A stretch of 6,126 bases of DNA from Gammaproteobacteria bacterium (GCA_006227775.1 SBFV01000197.1:1-6126); one strand, 5' to 3'; positions 1 through 6,027 are shown, counted from the first letter of the stretch. Notes: a model not told the origin generated them from the letters alone. Made by a program: numbers and translations.

Positions 1-654
1 CCGGCCCCCATTCCTGTTGCACCCCCCCTTCCCGGGGTAGACACCGCCGCCATGCCCTCGCCCAATTGCCTGCGCCGGGAGCCCCAGCGGGTATTGAAGA
101 CCCTGCTTTTCGCCGATCTGGTCGGCTTCAGCAAACTGCGGGAGGAGGAACTGCCGGGCTTTTGGGACTACCTGGCCCAGATCCAGCGGCGCCTGGGCCA
201 GATCAGCACCCCACCGGACCTGGTGGAAAGCTGGGGGGACGCCCTCTATGTGGTCATGTCCAGCGCCCGTGCCCTGCTGCGCCATGCCTTCGTCCTTCAG
301 GACAGCTTCAGTCGCCTGGATCCCCGCCTCCACGGTTTGCCGGAACATCTGAGTCTGCGCATTGGTCTCCACGCGGGACCCGTCTATACCGGCCAGCACC
401 CCCTGACCGGTCGCCCAATCGTCTACGGCAGTCATGTTTCCCGCACGGCCCGCATCGAACCCATCGCCCTGCCGGGCAAGGTCTACGCCTCCCAGCAATT
501 CGTCGCCTTGCTGACCTCGGAGGAGACGGCGAACGCCGCCACCCTGGGACCCCGGGGGCAGACTGCCTCACCCTGGTATGCCTGCGAATACCTGGGCTAC
601 CAGCCGCTGGCCAAAAACTATGGCAAGATGCCGGTCTATCACCTGCTACCCTGA
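1..654 (+). CDS. Class III nucleotide-cyclase-like domain protein, 5' end beyond the window
   Basis: This is a C-terminal adenylate/guanylate cyclase homology domain. With the ATG at position 52 as residue 1, it carries the first metal-binding Asp (D22 in FADLVGFSKL), the second (D63 in SWGDALYVV), the RIGLHAGPV strand (103-111) and the GSHVSRTARIEP helix (126-137). It ends with the YGKMPVYHLLP strand. The frame has no stop between the left edge and the ATG; those 17 codons are Pro-rich like a linker. I recall very similar domains at the C-terminus of large bacterial proteins with a TRAFs-binding/TPR-type N-terminal half, so this is probably the tail of such a protein, though a 200-residue stand-alone protein starting at 52 is possible. 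The purine-specificity position four residues before D63 is Glu (E59), as in guanylate cyclases, and the usual transition-state Asn of V-N-x-A-x-R is Ser (S130). Catalysis is therefore uncertain. The domain call is firm; the start and function are not. Confidence 0.8.
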   Translation, partial: PAPIPVAPPLPGVDTAAMPSPNCLRREPQRVLKTLLFADLVGFSKLREEELPGFWDYLAQIQRRLGQISTPPDLVESWGDALYVVMSSARALLRHAFVLQDSFSRLDPRLHGLPEHLSLRIGLHAGPVYTGQHPLTGRPIVYGSHVSRTARIEPIALPGKVYASQQFVALLTSEETANAATLGPRGQTASPWYACEYLGYQPLAKNYGKMPVYHLLP

Positions 655-743
655 GGCGAAACCTTCTGGCCACCGCCCCCAGCCCCTCGTCCAGACGATA
701 ACCAGGGTGCCGCCGCCAGTCAGAATGATCAATCGCATTGAAT

Positions 744-763
744 CGAACCGCGCCGAAGGTTCG
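744..763 (+). promoter_or_regulatory. Short perfect stem-loop upstream of menF
   Basis: CGAACC (744-749) and GGTTCG (758-763) form a perfect 6-bp stem with an 8-nt loop, followed by a weakly T-rich stretch (TTATTT, 768-773). It lies between the end of the cyclase gene and the preferred menF ATG at 786. It could be a poor intrinsic terminator for the upstream gene or a leader structure for menF. The T-run is too short and too distant for a confident terminator call. If menF starts at the TTG at 738, the stem would be inside the coding region. Confidence 0.3.
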
Positions 764-785
764 CCGTTATTTAGACCGGTATCCA

Positions 786-2174
786 ATGGGCGGACCCTTT
801 GACATCCTCGACCAGCTCAGGGCCAGGCTTCACGCCCACGCTCCTAAGCTCCCCCGATCCTCCCTCGAAGGCATGGTCTCCCTGGTACTGAGCCTGCCGG
901 AAGCCCCGGCCCAGGCGCCATCCCTCAGTGGCGCCCAATTCCACTTCCGCCACCCCCACCGGGAGGAAATGCAGGTCGGGTACGGCATTGCCGCCGAATG
1001 GCGGGCCTGGGGCGGCGATCGCCTGGGCATCCTGCGCGACCAGGCCCGTGAACTGAGATCCACCTGGCACCTGATCGATCCGGAAGCCACTTCCTGCCAT
1101 CCTTTCGCCCTGCTGGGATTTGCCGCCCGCCCCGCCGTCTCCCCGGCTACCAGAGGCCAAGACTTACCCAACGCCCTGTTACGGGTGCCGGAAATCGCCC
1201 TTCGCGCCCACCCGGGCCGCGCCGCCCTGATCCTCAACGCCTTCCTGCCCGCGTCGACCACCGCCCTCCTGGCCCGCTGGTTAGCCCTGATCCAGGAAGT
1301 GGTTCCAGCCCTATACCAGCCTCCCCCCAAACCCCTCCCGGCATCCGCGCTCCGTCGCGAGCTGGAAACACCCACCGCCAAGGGCTGGCACTACCTGCTC
1401 CGCCGGGCCCTCGACCGGATCGACAACCAGGATTTCCAGAAGGTCGTCCTGGCCCGCCGGCTACGTGTCACGGGCAGCCGGCCCTTCGATATTACTCGCC
1501 TGCTGGCGACCCTTTCCACCAGCTACCCTTCCTGCCAGATCCTCAGCATCCGCCATGGCGAGCGCACCTTCGTCGCCGCCACCCCGGAGCGACTGCTGAG
1601 CCTGCATGGCAACCGGGTGGAGGTGGACGCCCTCGCCGGCACCTCCTCCCGTGCCGCCGAGGCCGGCCGCGATGGCGCCCTGGCCCAGGCCCTGCGTTGC
1701 TCCGCCAAGAACCTCCATGAACATCGCCTGGTCATCGAGGCCATCCGCGACGCCCTGGCGCCAGTCGCCGCCCGCATCGACATCCCCGCGGAACCGGACA
1801 TCATGCGTCTCGCCAACGTCCATCACCTCTGGACCCGCATCGGCGCCCGTTTCGAGGGTTCCATGGACGTCTTCACCCTGGCCGAACTGCTCCATCCCAC
1901 CCCGGCCACCAACGGCGAACCCCGACGCGAGGCAAGCGCCTGGCTGAACTGCTGCGACCCCTTCGAGCGGGGCTGGTACACGGGCGCCGCCGGCATCGTC
2001 GAACCCGACCTCAGCGGCGAGCTCTGGGTGCTGCTGCGCTGCGCCGACATCCAGGAGCATACCGCCGACCTCTACGCCGGCGCCGGAATCGTCGAGGGCT
2101 CGGACCCGGCCCTGGAATGGCGCGAGACCGAGCACAAGCTCGGCGCCATGCTCTCGGCATTGCGTTACGCCTGA
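786..2174 (+). CDS. menF: Isochorismate synthase (menaquinone pathway)
   Basis: The enzyme converts chorismate to isochorismate in the cytoplasm with Mg2+, the entry step to menaquinone. The protein is 462 aa from the ATG at 786. The C-terminal chorismate-binding fold has all expected landmarks: K219 in KVVLARR (general base, equivalent to EntC K147/MenF K190), E268 in TPERLL (general acid, equivalent to EntC E197/MenF E240), the ALAGT turn, HEHRLVIEAI, HPTPATNG starting at H370, RGWYTGAAGIV starting at R395, and YAGAGIVEGSDPALEWRETEHK near the C-terminus. The N-terminal 200 residues are the variable region usual for this family. The neighbour menD identifies it as MenF rather than a siderophore EntC/DhbC enzyme or salicylate synthase. 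An in-frame TGA at 726-728 leaves only TTG 738 (478 aa) or ATG 786 as early starts. Neither has a clear Shine-Dalgarno sequence, and I prefer the ATG. Confidence 0.93.
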   Translation: MGGPFDILDQLRARLHAHAPKLPRSSLEGMVSLVLSLPEAPAQAPSLSGAQFHFRHPHREEMQVGYGIAAEWRAWGGDRLGILRDQARELRSTWHLIDPEATSCHPFALLGFAARPAVSPATRGQDLPNALLRVPEIALRAHPGRAALILNAFLPASTTALLARWLALIQEVVPALYQPPPKPLPASALRRELETPTAKGWHYLLRRALDRIDNQDFQKVVLARRLRVTGSRPFDITRLLATLSTSYPSCQILSIRHGERTFVAATPERLLSLHGNRVEVDALAGTSSRAAEAGRDGALAQALRCSAKNLHEHRLVIEAIRDALAPVAARIDIPAEPDIMRLANVHHLWTRIGARFEGSMDVFTLAELLHPTPATNGEPRREASAWLNCCDPFERGWYTGAAGIVEPDLSGELWVLLRCADIQEHTADLYAGAGIVEGSDPALEWRETEHKLGAMLSALRYA

Positions 2175-2186
2175 TCGCCTCGACGA

Positions 2187-2206
2187 TCCCCGACCGTCCC
2201 CGACCG
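2187..2206 (+). repeat. Perfect tandem duplication of a 10-mer in the menF-menD gap
   Basis: TCCCCGACCG occurs twice in direct succession (2187-2196 and 2197-2206), 13 bases after the menF stop. It is too short to suggest a function on its own and is most simply a slippage duplication in C-rich spacer DNA. Confidence 0.6.
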
Positions 2207-2221
2207 CTTCACCCAGTCGGC

Positions 2222-2296
2222 CGCAACCCGCCCGTCACTCCCCTCGCCCCTCATGCCAGTCCCTCCGCCCCCCGTCACCATCCCCGCCCCCACCAG
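2222..2296 (+). promoter_or_regulatory. C-rich, G-poor stretch across the menD start; possible Rho loading site
   Basis: Counting by eye, these 75 bases contain 47 C and only 10 G, with no strong hairpin. Unstructured C-rich, G-poor RNA of this length is what Rho utilisation sites look like. It spans the end of the menF-menD spacer and the first codons of menD (Pro-rich N-terminus). It might allow Rho-dependent polarity between the two genes when translation is poor. No downstream pause site can be assigned, so this is a candidate only. Confidence 0.25.
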
Positions 2297-4088
2297 TCAG
2301 GATTCCGCTCCCCCCGACCGGGCCTGCGTCAATCTGCGCTGGGCCCTGGCCCTCCTCGACGGGCTCGTCGCCGCGGGAGTGCGGCACCTGGTCCTCTCCC
2401 CGGGCTCAAGGTCCACCCCGCTGGTCCTGGCCGGCCAGCGCCACCCGGCCTTGACCCTCACGCCTATCCTCGACGAGCGCAGCGCGGCCTTTTTCGCCCT
2501 CGGGCTGGCCCGGGCCAGCGGGCAGGCGGTCGCCCTCCTCGCCACCTCCGGCAGTGCCCCCGCCCATTGGTACCCGGCGGTGATGGAGGCCAACGAGGCT
2601 GGAATCCCCCTCATCCTCCTCTCGGCCGACCGCCCCCCGGAGCTGCGGGGCTGGGGCGCCAACCAGACCACGGACCAGACCCGTCTCTTCGGCGTGCAGG
2701 TACGCGACTTCTTCGACCCCGGCCCCCCCGTCGCTGATCCCGCCATCCGCCGCGCCCTCACCGCCCTGGGCTATCGGGCCGTCAGCCTCAGCCGAGGTCA
2801 CCGGCCCGGCCCGGTGCATATCAACCTTCCCTTTCGCGAACCCCTGGTGCCCAGCGCCGATTGCGGCCCTGACCTGGCTCCAGCCACGAGCCTGGACCCC
2901 GCCCCAGTCTCCTTGCCCGACGGCGGTGGTCAGCGGGAACCGACGCTGGTGCCGCGACCGGCCGCCCGGGCCAGGGCCGACCTTCCCCCCGGGCTCGCCG
3001 AGCGACTACGGGGCCGCGGCCTCATCTACTGCGGCCCGGACCATCCCCGGCCCGGTTTCCCCGCGGCCGTCCTGCGCTGCGCCACCGCCCTGGGGATACC
3101 GGTCCTGGCTGATCCCCTTTCCGAACTGCGCTGTGGCCAGCCGCTGGACCTCTACCCCGGGCACCTCATCAGCCGCTACAAGTCCCTGGTCCGCAACCCG
3201 GCCGCCGCCCATGCCCTGCGGCCCGACTGGGTGCTGCGCTTCGGCCGGGCACCCGTCTCCCGGACGGTGCTCGAATGGCTGCCCGGTATCCCCGTCATCC
3301 TGGCGGACCCCACCGAGCGCTGGTCGGACCCCGCCCACGATCTGGCCAGGCCCGGCTCCTTGCATCTCAACCTGGAGCCCATAGCCCTGTGCGAGGCCCT
3401 GACCGCCACCCCACCCAGTGTGACGGACTCCGCTTGGATGACCCGCTGGACAGACGCCGAGGCACGTCTTGCCGCCCTCACGGTCGACTACCTGGCCCAG
3501 GCCCCCTGGTGCGAAGCCCATTTGATCAGGGACCTTATGACCTCCTTGCCCGCCGGCGAGGGTCTGCTGTGCGCCAACTCCCTACCCATCCGCCAGTTCG
3601 AGACCTGGTCCGGTACCCGGGCCGCGCCCCTCAGGGTCTTCTGCAACCGGGGGCTGAGCGGCATCGACGGCCAGCTTTCCACCCTCGCCGGTCTCAACGC
3701 CGCCGGCATCCCCACCACCGGCCTGCTGGGGGATCTGTCCTTCCTCCACGACCTGTCGGGACTGGCCCTCGCCGCCGGGCTCGACCGCCCCTGCATTCTG
3801 GTCAACAACGGCGGCGGCCGAATCTTCGACTACCTGCCCCAGCACGACCTGCCGGGCTACGAGCGCCTCTGGCGCACCCCGCAGAACGTCGATGTGGGCG
3901 CCCTGTGTCAGGCCTTTGGACTGCAACATCGCCGCGTCAGCGACGGGCTCGCCTGGCGCTCCGCCCTGGCGGAAGGCCTGACCGGCCAGCGCGGCCTCAT
4001 CATCGAGGTCCTGATGGACGCCTACCAGAGCCAGGCGATCCACCTCGAATTCCGTCGCCGGGTGGCGGAGGCCGAGCTGTCCGCTTGA
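2253..4088 (+). CDS. menD: SEPHCHC synthase, ThDP-dependent menaquinone enzyme
   Basis: MenD condenses isochorismate with 2-oxoglutarate, with loss of CO2, to give 2-succinyl-5-enolpyruvyl-6-hydroxy-3-cyclohexene-1-carboxylate (SEPHCHC). It therefore uses the product of menF just upstream. The protein is 611 aa. The N-terminal Pyr domain has SPGSRSTPL with R53 (E. coli R33) and DERSA with the cofactor-activating E75 (E. coli E55), then SADRPPELRGWGANQTTDQ at about 125-143. The C-terminal PP domain has NSLPIRQFETW, CNRGLSGIDGQLSTLAG, and the ThDP/Mg motif from G493-D494 (GDLSFLHDLSGL) to NNGGGRIFDYLP at 518-529, where N519 and G521 are the expected further ligands. The N-terminus is 20 residues longer than E. 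coli MenD and Pro-rich. The ATG at 2253 has no Shine-Dalgarno sequence, but no later ATG fits before the conserved core. The 78-bp gap after menF suggests one transcription unit. Confidence 0.96.
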   Translation: MPVPPPPVTIPAPTSQDSAPPDRACVNLRWALALLDGLVAAGVRHLVLSPGSRSTPLVLAGQRHPALTLTPILDERSAAFFALGLARASGQAVALLATSGSAPAHWYPAVMEANEAGIPLILLSADRPPELRGWGANQTTDQTRLFGVQVRDFFDPGPPVADPAIRRALTALGYRAVSLSRGHRPGPVHINLPFREPLVPSADCGPDLAPATSLDPAPVSLPDGGGQREPTLVPRPAARARADLPPGLAERLRGRGLIYCGPDHPRPGFPAAVLRCATALGIPVLADPLSELRCGQPLDLYPGHLISRYKSLVRNPAAAHALRPDWVLRFGRAPVSRTVLEWLPGIPVILADPTERWSDPAHDLARPGSLHLNLEPIALCEALTATPPSVTDSAWMTRWTDAEARLAALTVDYLAQAPWCEAHLIRDLMTSLPAGEGLLCANSLPIRQFETWSGTRAAPLRVFCNRGLSGIDGQLSTLAGLNAAGIPTTGLLGDLSFLHDLSGLALAAGLDRPCILVNNGGGRIFDYLPQHDLPGYERLWRTPQNVDVGALCQAFGLQHRRVSDGLAWRSALAEGLTGQRGLIIEVLMDAYQSQAIHLEFRRRVAEAELSA

Positions 4089-4107
4089 CCGCCACTGCCG
4101 CCACAAC

Positions 4108-4142
4108 CGCATCCCCCATGCCGACGCCGGTTGGCGGATGCG
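4108..4142. other. Bulged stem-loop between convergent menD and folD
   Basis: An outer 7-bp stem, CGCATCC (4108-4114) with GGATGCG (4136-4142), encloses an inner 6-pair stem (4120-4125 with 4130-4135, one G-T wobble) around a 4-nt loop. The five bases 4115-4119 are bulged. It starts 20 bases after the menD stop, where a terminator would be expected, but no T-run follows on either strand. It may protect a 3' end or help Rho-dependent termination; it is not a canonical intrinsic terminator. Confidence 0.3.
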
Positions 4143-4241
4143 TCGCCGCTGGGGTAGCGCCTCCGCTCTACTTCGCCCTACCCTTTCCTGATATCCCGCT
4201 CCTTCCCTGTTCAGTCCGGATAATCCTTCCCTGGCCAGACA

Positions 4242-4254
4242 GTCAGGCCCTGAC
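4242..4254. repeat. 13-bp perfect palindrome in the menD-folD gap
   Basis: GTCAGG-C-CCTGAC is a perfect inverted repeat with a one-base centre, 38 bases beyond the folD stop. As it lies downstream of both converging genes, an operator role is unlikely. It is recorded as visible symmetry only. Confidence 0.4.
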
Positions 4255-4291
4255 AACCCGTTCGGTTTTCCCGGGCGGGGCGGTGTTCCGC

Positions 4292-5149
4292 TTATCCCGG
4301 AACATGCAGCCTGGCCGCCTGCAGGGTGTTTTCCAGGAGGCTGGCGATGGTCATGGGGCCGACGCCACCCGGTACCGGGGTGATCCAGGCGGCCCGCTCG
4401 GCCACGGCGGGAAAATCCACGTCACCCACCAGGGCACCCGCCGCCGTCCGGTTGATCCCCACATCGATGACGATGGCCCCTTCCTTGACCCAGTCACCCT
4501 GCACGAAATGGGGCCGACCAACGGCCGCCACCACCAGGTCGGCGGCGATGATCTTGCCTGGCAGATCCCGGGTGCGACTGTGGCAGATGCTGATGGTGCA
4601 ACGTGCCGCCAGCAGTTCCAGGGCCATGGGCCGGCCGACGATATTGGACTGGCCGATGATGATGGCGTCCAGGCCCTCCAGTTGGCGACCGGTACGTTCC
4701 AACAGGGTCATTACCCCCTTAGGCGTGCAGGGACGCAGCAGGGGCATCCGCAGGGTCAACCGGCCGACGTTATAGGGGTGGAAACCATCCACGTCCTTGG
4801 TTGGCAGGATGCGCTCGATGACCTGCTCCTCGTCGATGTGATCCGGCAAGGGCAACTGGACCAGGATGCCATCGATCGTCTCCCGGGCATTCAGGTCGTC
4901 GATAAGCGCCAGCAACCGAGCCACGGGGATATCCGACGGCAATTGATGCAGCTCGGAGTAGAAGCCCACCTCGGCGCAGGCCGCGCGCTTGTTACGCACA
5001 TAAACCTGAGAGGCGGGGTCCTCACCCACCAGCACCACCGCCAGCCCCGGTTGCCGCTTGCCCACCGCGATCATGGCCTCGACCTGCGCCTTGATGCCAA
5101 CCCTGATGTCCGCCGCGATGGCCTTACCGTCGAGAATCTGGGCACTCAT
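4292..5149 (-). CDS. folD: Bifunctional methylenetetrahydrofolate dehydrogenase / methenyltetrahydrofolate cyclohydrolase
   Basis: FolD interconverts 5,10-methylene-THF and 10-formyl-THF using NADP, supplying one-carbon units for purines and formyl-methionine in the cytosol. From the ATG at 5149 (MSAQILDGK) the protein is 285 aa, the usual family length. Numbering matches E. coli FolD: Y50 and K54 in YVRNK, Q98 in DGILVQLPLP, and D121 in TKDVDGFHP. The Rossmann NADP-binding loop is GQSNIVGRPM (166-175), and the C-terminal signature is PVPGGVGPMT (258-267). The stop is TAA at 4294-4292. The frame stays open upstream of 5149 to 5380, but that extension reads the complement of tRNA-Pro and the promoter region and is not coding. 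AGG about 9 bases before the ATG is a weak ribosome site. A near-consensus promoter lies at 5183-5210. It converges on menD and diverges from the tRNA operon. Confidence 0.97.
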   Translation of the reverse strand: MSAQILDGKAIAADIRVGIKAQVEAMIAVGKRQPGLAVVLVGEDPASQVYVRNKRAACAEVGFYSELHQLPSDIPVARLLALIDDLNARETIDGILVQLPLPDHIDEEQVIERILPTKDVDGFHPYNVGRLTLRMPLLRPCTPKGVMTLLERTGRQLEGLDAIIIGQSNIVGRPMALELLAARCTISICHSRTRDLPGKIIAADLVVAAVGRPHFVQGDWVKEGAIVIDVGINRTAAGALVGDVDFPAVAERAAWITPVPGGVGPMTIASLLENTLQAARLHVPG

Positions 5150-5182
5150 AGGAACTACCTGGAACAGTTGGAAAGATGCGAG

Positions 5183-5210
5183 ATCATAGCCCCCCGGCCG
5201 GCCAATGCAA
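5183..5210 (-). promoter_or_regulatory. Sigma-70-type promoter for folD
   Basis: On the minus strand, the -35 box TTGCAT (complement of 5205-5210) and the -10 box TATGAT (complement of 5183-5188) are separated by 16 bases of almost pure G/C. Transcription would start near 5175, leaving a leader of about 26 bases before the folD ATG at 5149. The position upstream of the gene and the good box matches make this a strong prediction by eye. Confidence 0.72.
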
Positions 5211-5239
5211 CCGAGCGCGGCAAAACCCGTGGCGTGCAA

Positions 5240-5268
5240 TTGACGACGAATGGCGCCATGCGTAGAAT
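5240..5268 (+). promoter_or_regulatory. Sigma-70-type promoter for the tRNA operon, GC-rich discriminator
   Basis: The -35 box TTGACG (5240-5245) and -10 box TAGAAT (5263-5268) are separated by the ideal 17 bases. The bases after the -10 (GCGCCG, 5269-5274) form a GC-rich discriminator, as in stable-RNA promoters under ppGpp/DksA stringent control. Start is expected near 5275, giving a leader of about 28 bases before tRNA-Pro at 5303. Stringent control is inferred from promoter architecture only. Confidence 0.8.
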
Positions 5269-5302
5269 GCGCCGTCTTCGGTTTCCGGACCCAGTCCGAA
5301 AG

Positions 5303-5379
5303 CGGGGTATAGCGCAGCCTGGTAGCGCGCCTGCTTTGGGAGCAGGATGTCGGGGGTTCAAATCCCTCTACCCCGACCA
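5303..5379 (+). tRNA. tRNA-Pro (anticodon TGG)
   Basis: The acceptor stem is CGGGGTA (5303-5309) paired with TACCCCG (5369-5375), with discriminator A and an encoded CCA (5377-5379). The anticodon stem CCTGC/GCAGG encloses the 7-base loop 5335-5341 with TGG at 5337-5339. The T-arm (GGTTCAAATCC) is normal. It is the first gene of a four-tRNA unit; 20 bases separate it from tRNA-Arg. Confidence 0.98.
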
Positions 5380-5399
5380 TCTTCCCTAGCGAACTAAAA

Positions 5400-5476
<77 letters not shown>

Positions 5477-5545
5477 AAACGGCTTCCGCGAGTGACGATA
5501 GGCCCGATCGCCTGGAAGCATCGAACAGGGATGCAGGTTTGAAAT

Positions 5546-5622
5546 GGTGGATGTAGCTCAGTTGGTAGAGCACAGGATTGTGGCTCCTGCGGTCGTGGGT
5601 TCGATTCCCATCGTCCACCCCA
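5546..5622 (+). tRNA. tRNA-His (anticodon GTG)
   Basis: The acceptor stem GTGGATG (5547-5553) pairs with CGTCCAC (5612-5618). The extra G-1 typical of tRNA-His is encoded at 5546, opposite the discriminator C at 5619; CCA is 5620-5622. The anticodon stem CAGGA/TCCTG encloses loop 5578-5584 with GTG at 5580-5582. The G-1:C73 pair is the identity element for histidyl-tRNA synthetase. Confidence 0.98.
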
Positions 5623-5646
5623 AAACGAAATATACCGCCCGATTGC

Positions 5647-5722
5647 GGGCCGTTAGCTCAGCTGGTAGAGCAGTGGACTCTTAATCCATTGGTCGAAGGT
5701 TCGAATCCTTCACGGCCCACCA
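5647..5722 (+). tRNA. tRNA-Lys (anticodon CTT)
   Basis: The acceptor stem GGGCCGT (5647-5653) pairs fully with ACGGCCC (5712-5718); discriminator A and CCA at 5720-5722. The anticodon stem GTGGA/TCCAT encloses loop 5678-5684 with CTT at 5680-5682, reading AAG. It is the last gene of the cluster, 24 bases after tRNA-His and 8 bases before the terminator stem. As the 3'-most tRNA it is the one most exposed to use as an integration site. Confidence 0.98.
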
Positions 5723-5730
5723 TAAAAAAC

Positions 5731-5765
5731 AAAGGCTTAGGACTAACAACCCTAAGCCTTTTGTG
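5731..5765 (+). terminator. Rho-independent terminator of the tRNA operon
   Basis: AAAGGCTTAGG (5731-5741) and CCTAAGCCTTT (5751-5761) form a perfect 11-bp stem with a 9-base loop, followed by a T-containing tail (T at 5762, then GTGTTTG). It lies 8 bases after the tRNA-Lys CCA. On the minus strand the stem is followed by the T-run complementary to 5724-5729, so it could also stop transcription arriving from the right. Confidence 0.92.
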
Positions 5766-5779
5766 TTTGTGGGTTCTCT

Positions 5780-5799
5780 GTGTAAGTGCTGGTGTAAGT
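5780..5799 (+). repeat. Two GTGTAAGT direct repeats with 12-bp period beside the tRNA cluster
   Basis: GTGTAAGT occurs at 5780-5787 and 5792-5799, separated by 4 bases (GCTG), 15 bases after the tRNA-operon terminator. Short direct repeats just downstream of a tRNA can be tyrosine-recombinase arm sites of integrated elements. No integrase gene is seen in the window, so the role is unproven. Confidence 0.5.
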
Positions 5800-5912
5800 A
5801 AATCTGAACAACGTGGTCAGGCGCCAACCGCCAAGCGCCCCTAGATCATGGTTCTTTCCGATCGCCCGGCCAGACAGGAAAGGCGGCTCCGATGATGCCT
5901 TTCACCCTGGCG

Positions 5913-6027
5913 ATTCCCCCCTCGATGCCGGCCAAGGTCAGTACCCCCGCCAGCCAGGCAAAAGAAAACCCGCTCGATGGTGGACTCCAGGTGGCCGGAA
6001 TCGGGGGCAGGCTGAAATTCCCCCCTC
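5913..6027. repeat. 11-bp direct repeat ATTCCCCCCTC, 104 bases apart
   Basis: ATTCCCCCCTC is present at 5913-5923 and again at 6017-6027 (GAGGGGGGAAT on the minus strand). The copies flank the inverted repeat at 5919-6007, the left one overlapping it. The C-run makes a chance match plausible. Confidence 0.4.
5919..6007. repeat. Imperfect inverted repeat, 15-base arms
   Basis: Arm 5919-5933 pairs with arm 5993-6007 over 15 positions with one mismatch (G5927/A5999) and one G-T wobble, enclosing 59 bases. The paired core is CCGGCC/GGCCGG plus CGAT-type flanks. It might fold as an RNA stem or mark an element's ends; nothing else supports either reading. Confidence 0.35.

Noticed and set aside
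1461..2135. 224-codon minus-strand frame inside menF
   Set aside because: It is antisense to the most conserved catalytic part of MenF. Its Gly/Ala/Val-rich translation reflects GC-rich third positions.
2117..2737. 206-codon plus-strand frame across the menF-menD junction
   Set aside because: It overlaps the conserved ends of both MenF and MenD out of frame, and its Pro/Arg-rich translation has no recognisable domain.
4255..4269. AACC/GGTT mini-hairpin followed by T residues near the folD 3' end
   Set aside because: It has only a 4-bp stem, and the T-run is on the wrong strand for folD termination.
5150..5380. 77-codon N-terminal extension of the folD frame beginning MVGVEGFEPPTSC
   Set aside because: It is the complement of tRNA-Pro, a familiar spurious protein. 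FolD residue numbering fits E. coli exactly from the ATG at 5149, and the folD promoter lies inside the extension.
3275..5389. A 704-codon plus-strand open frame overlapping menD, antisense to all of folD and running into tRNA-Pro
   Set aside because: It lies in a different frame from MenD, reads the complement of a fully conserved FolD and ends in a tRNA. Its Arg/Pro/Gly-rich translation is typical of shadow frames in GC-rich DNA.
5820..5839. GGCGC/GCGCC stem with a 10-base loop
   Set aside because: It has a 5-bp stem with a large loop and no T-run on either side, which is easily expected by chance in GC-rich DNA.
5578..5844. Plus-strand frame containing GPLAQLVEQWTLNPLVEGSN
   Set aside because: It is a sense translation of tRNA-Lys and part of tRNA-His, continuing through the terminator hairpin; it is not a protein-coding gene.
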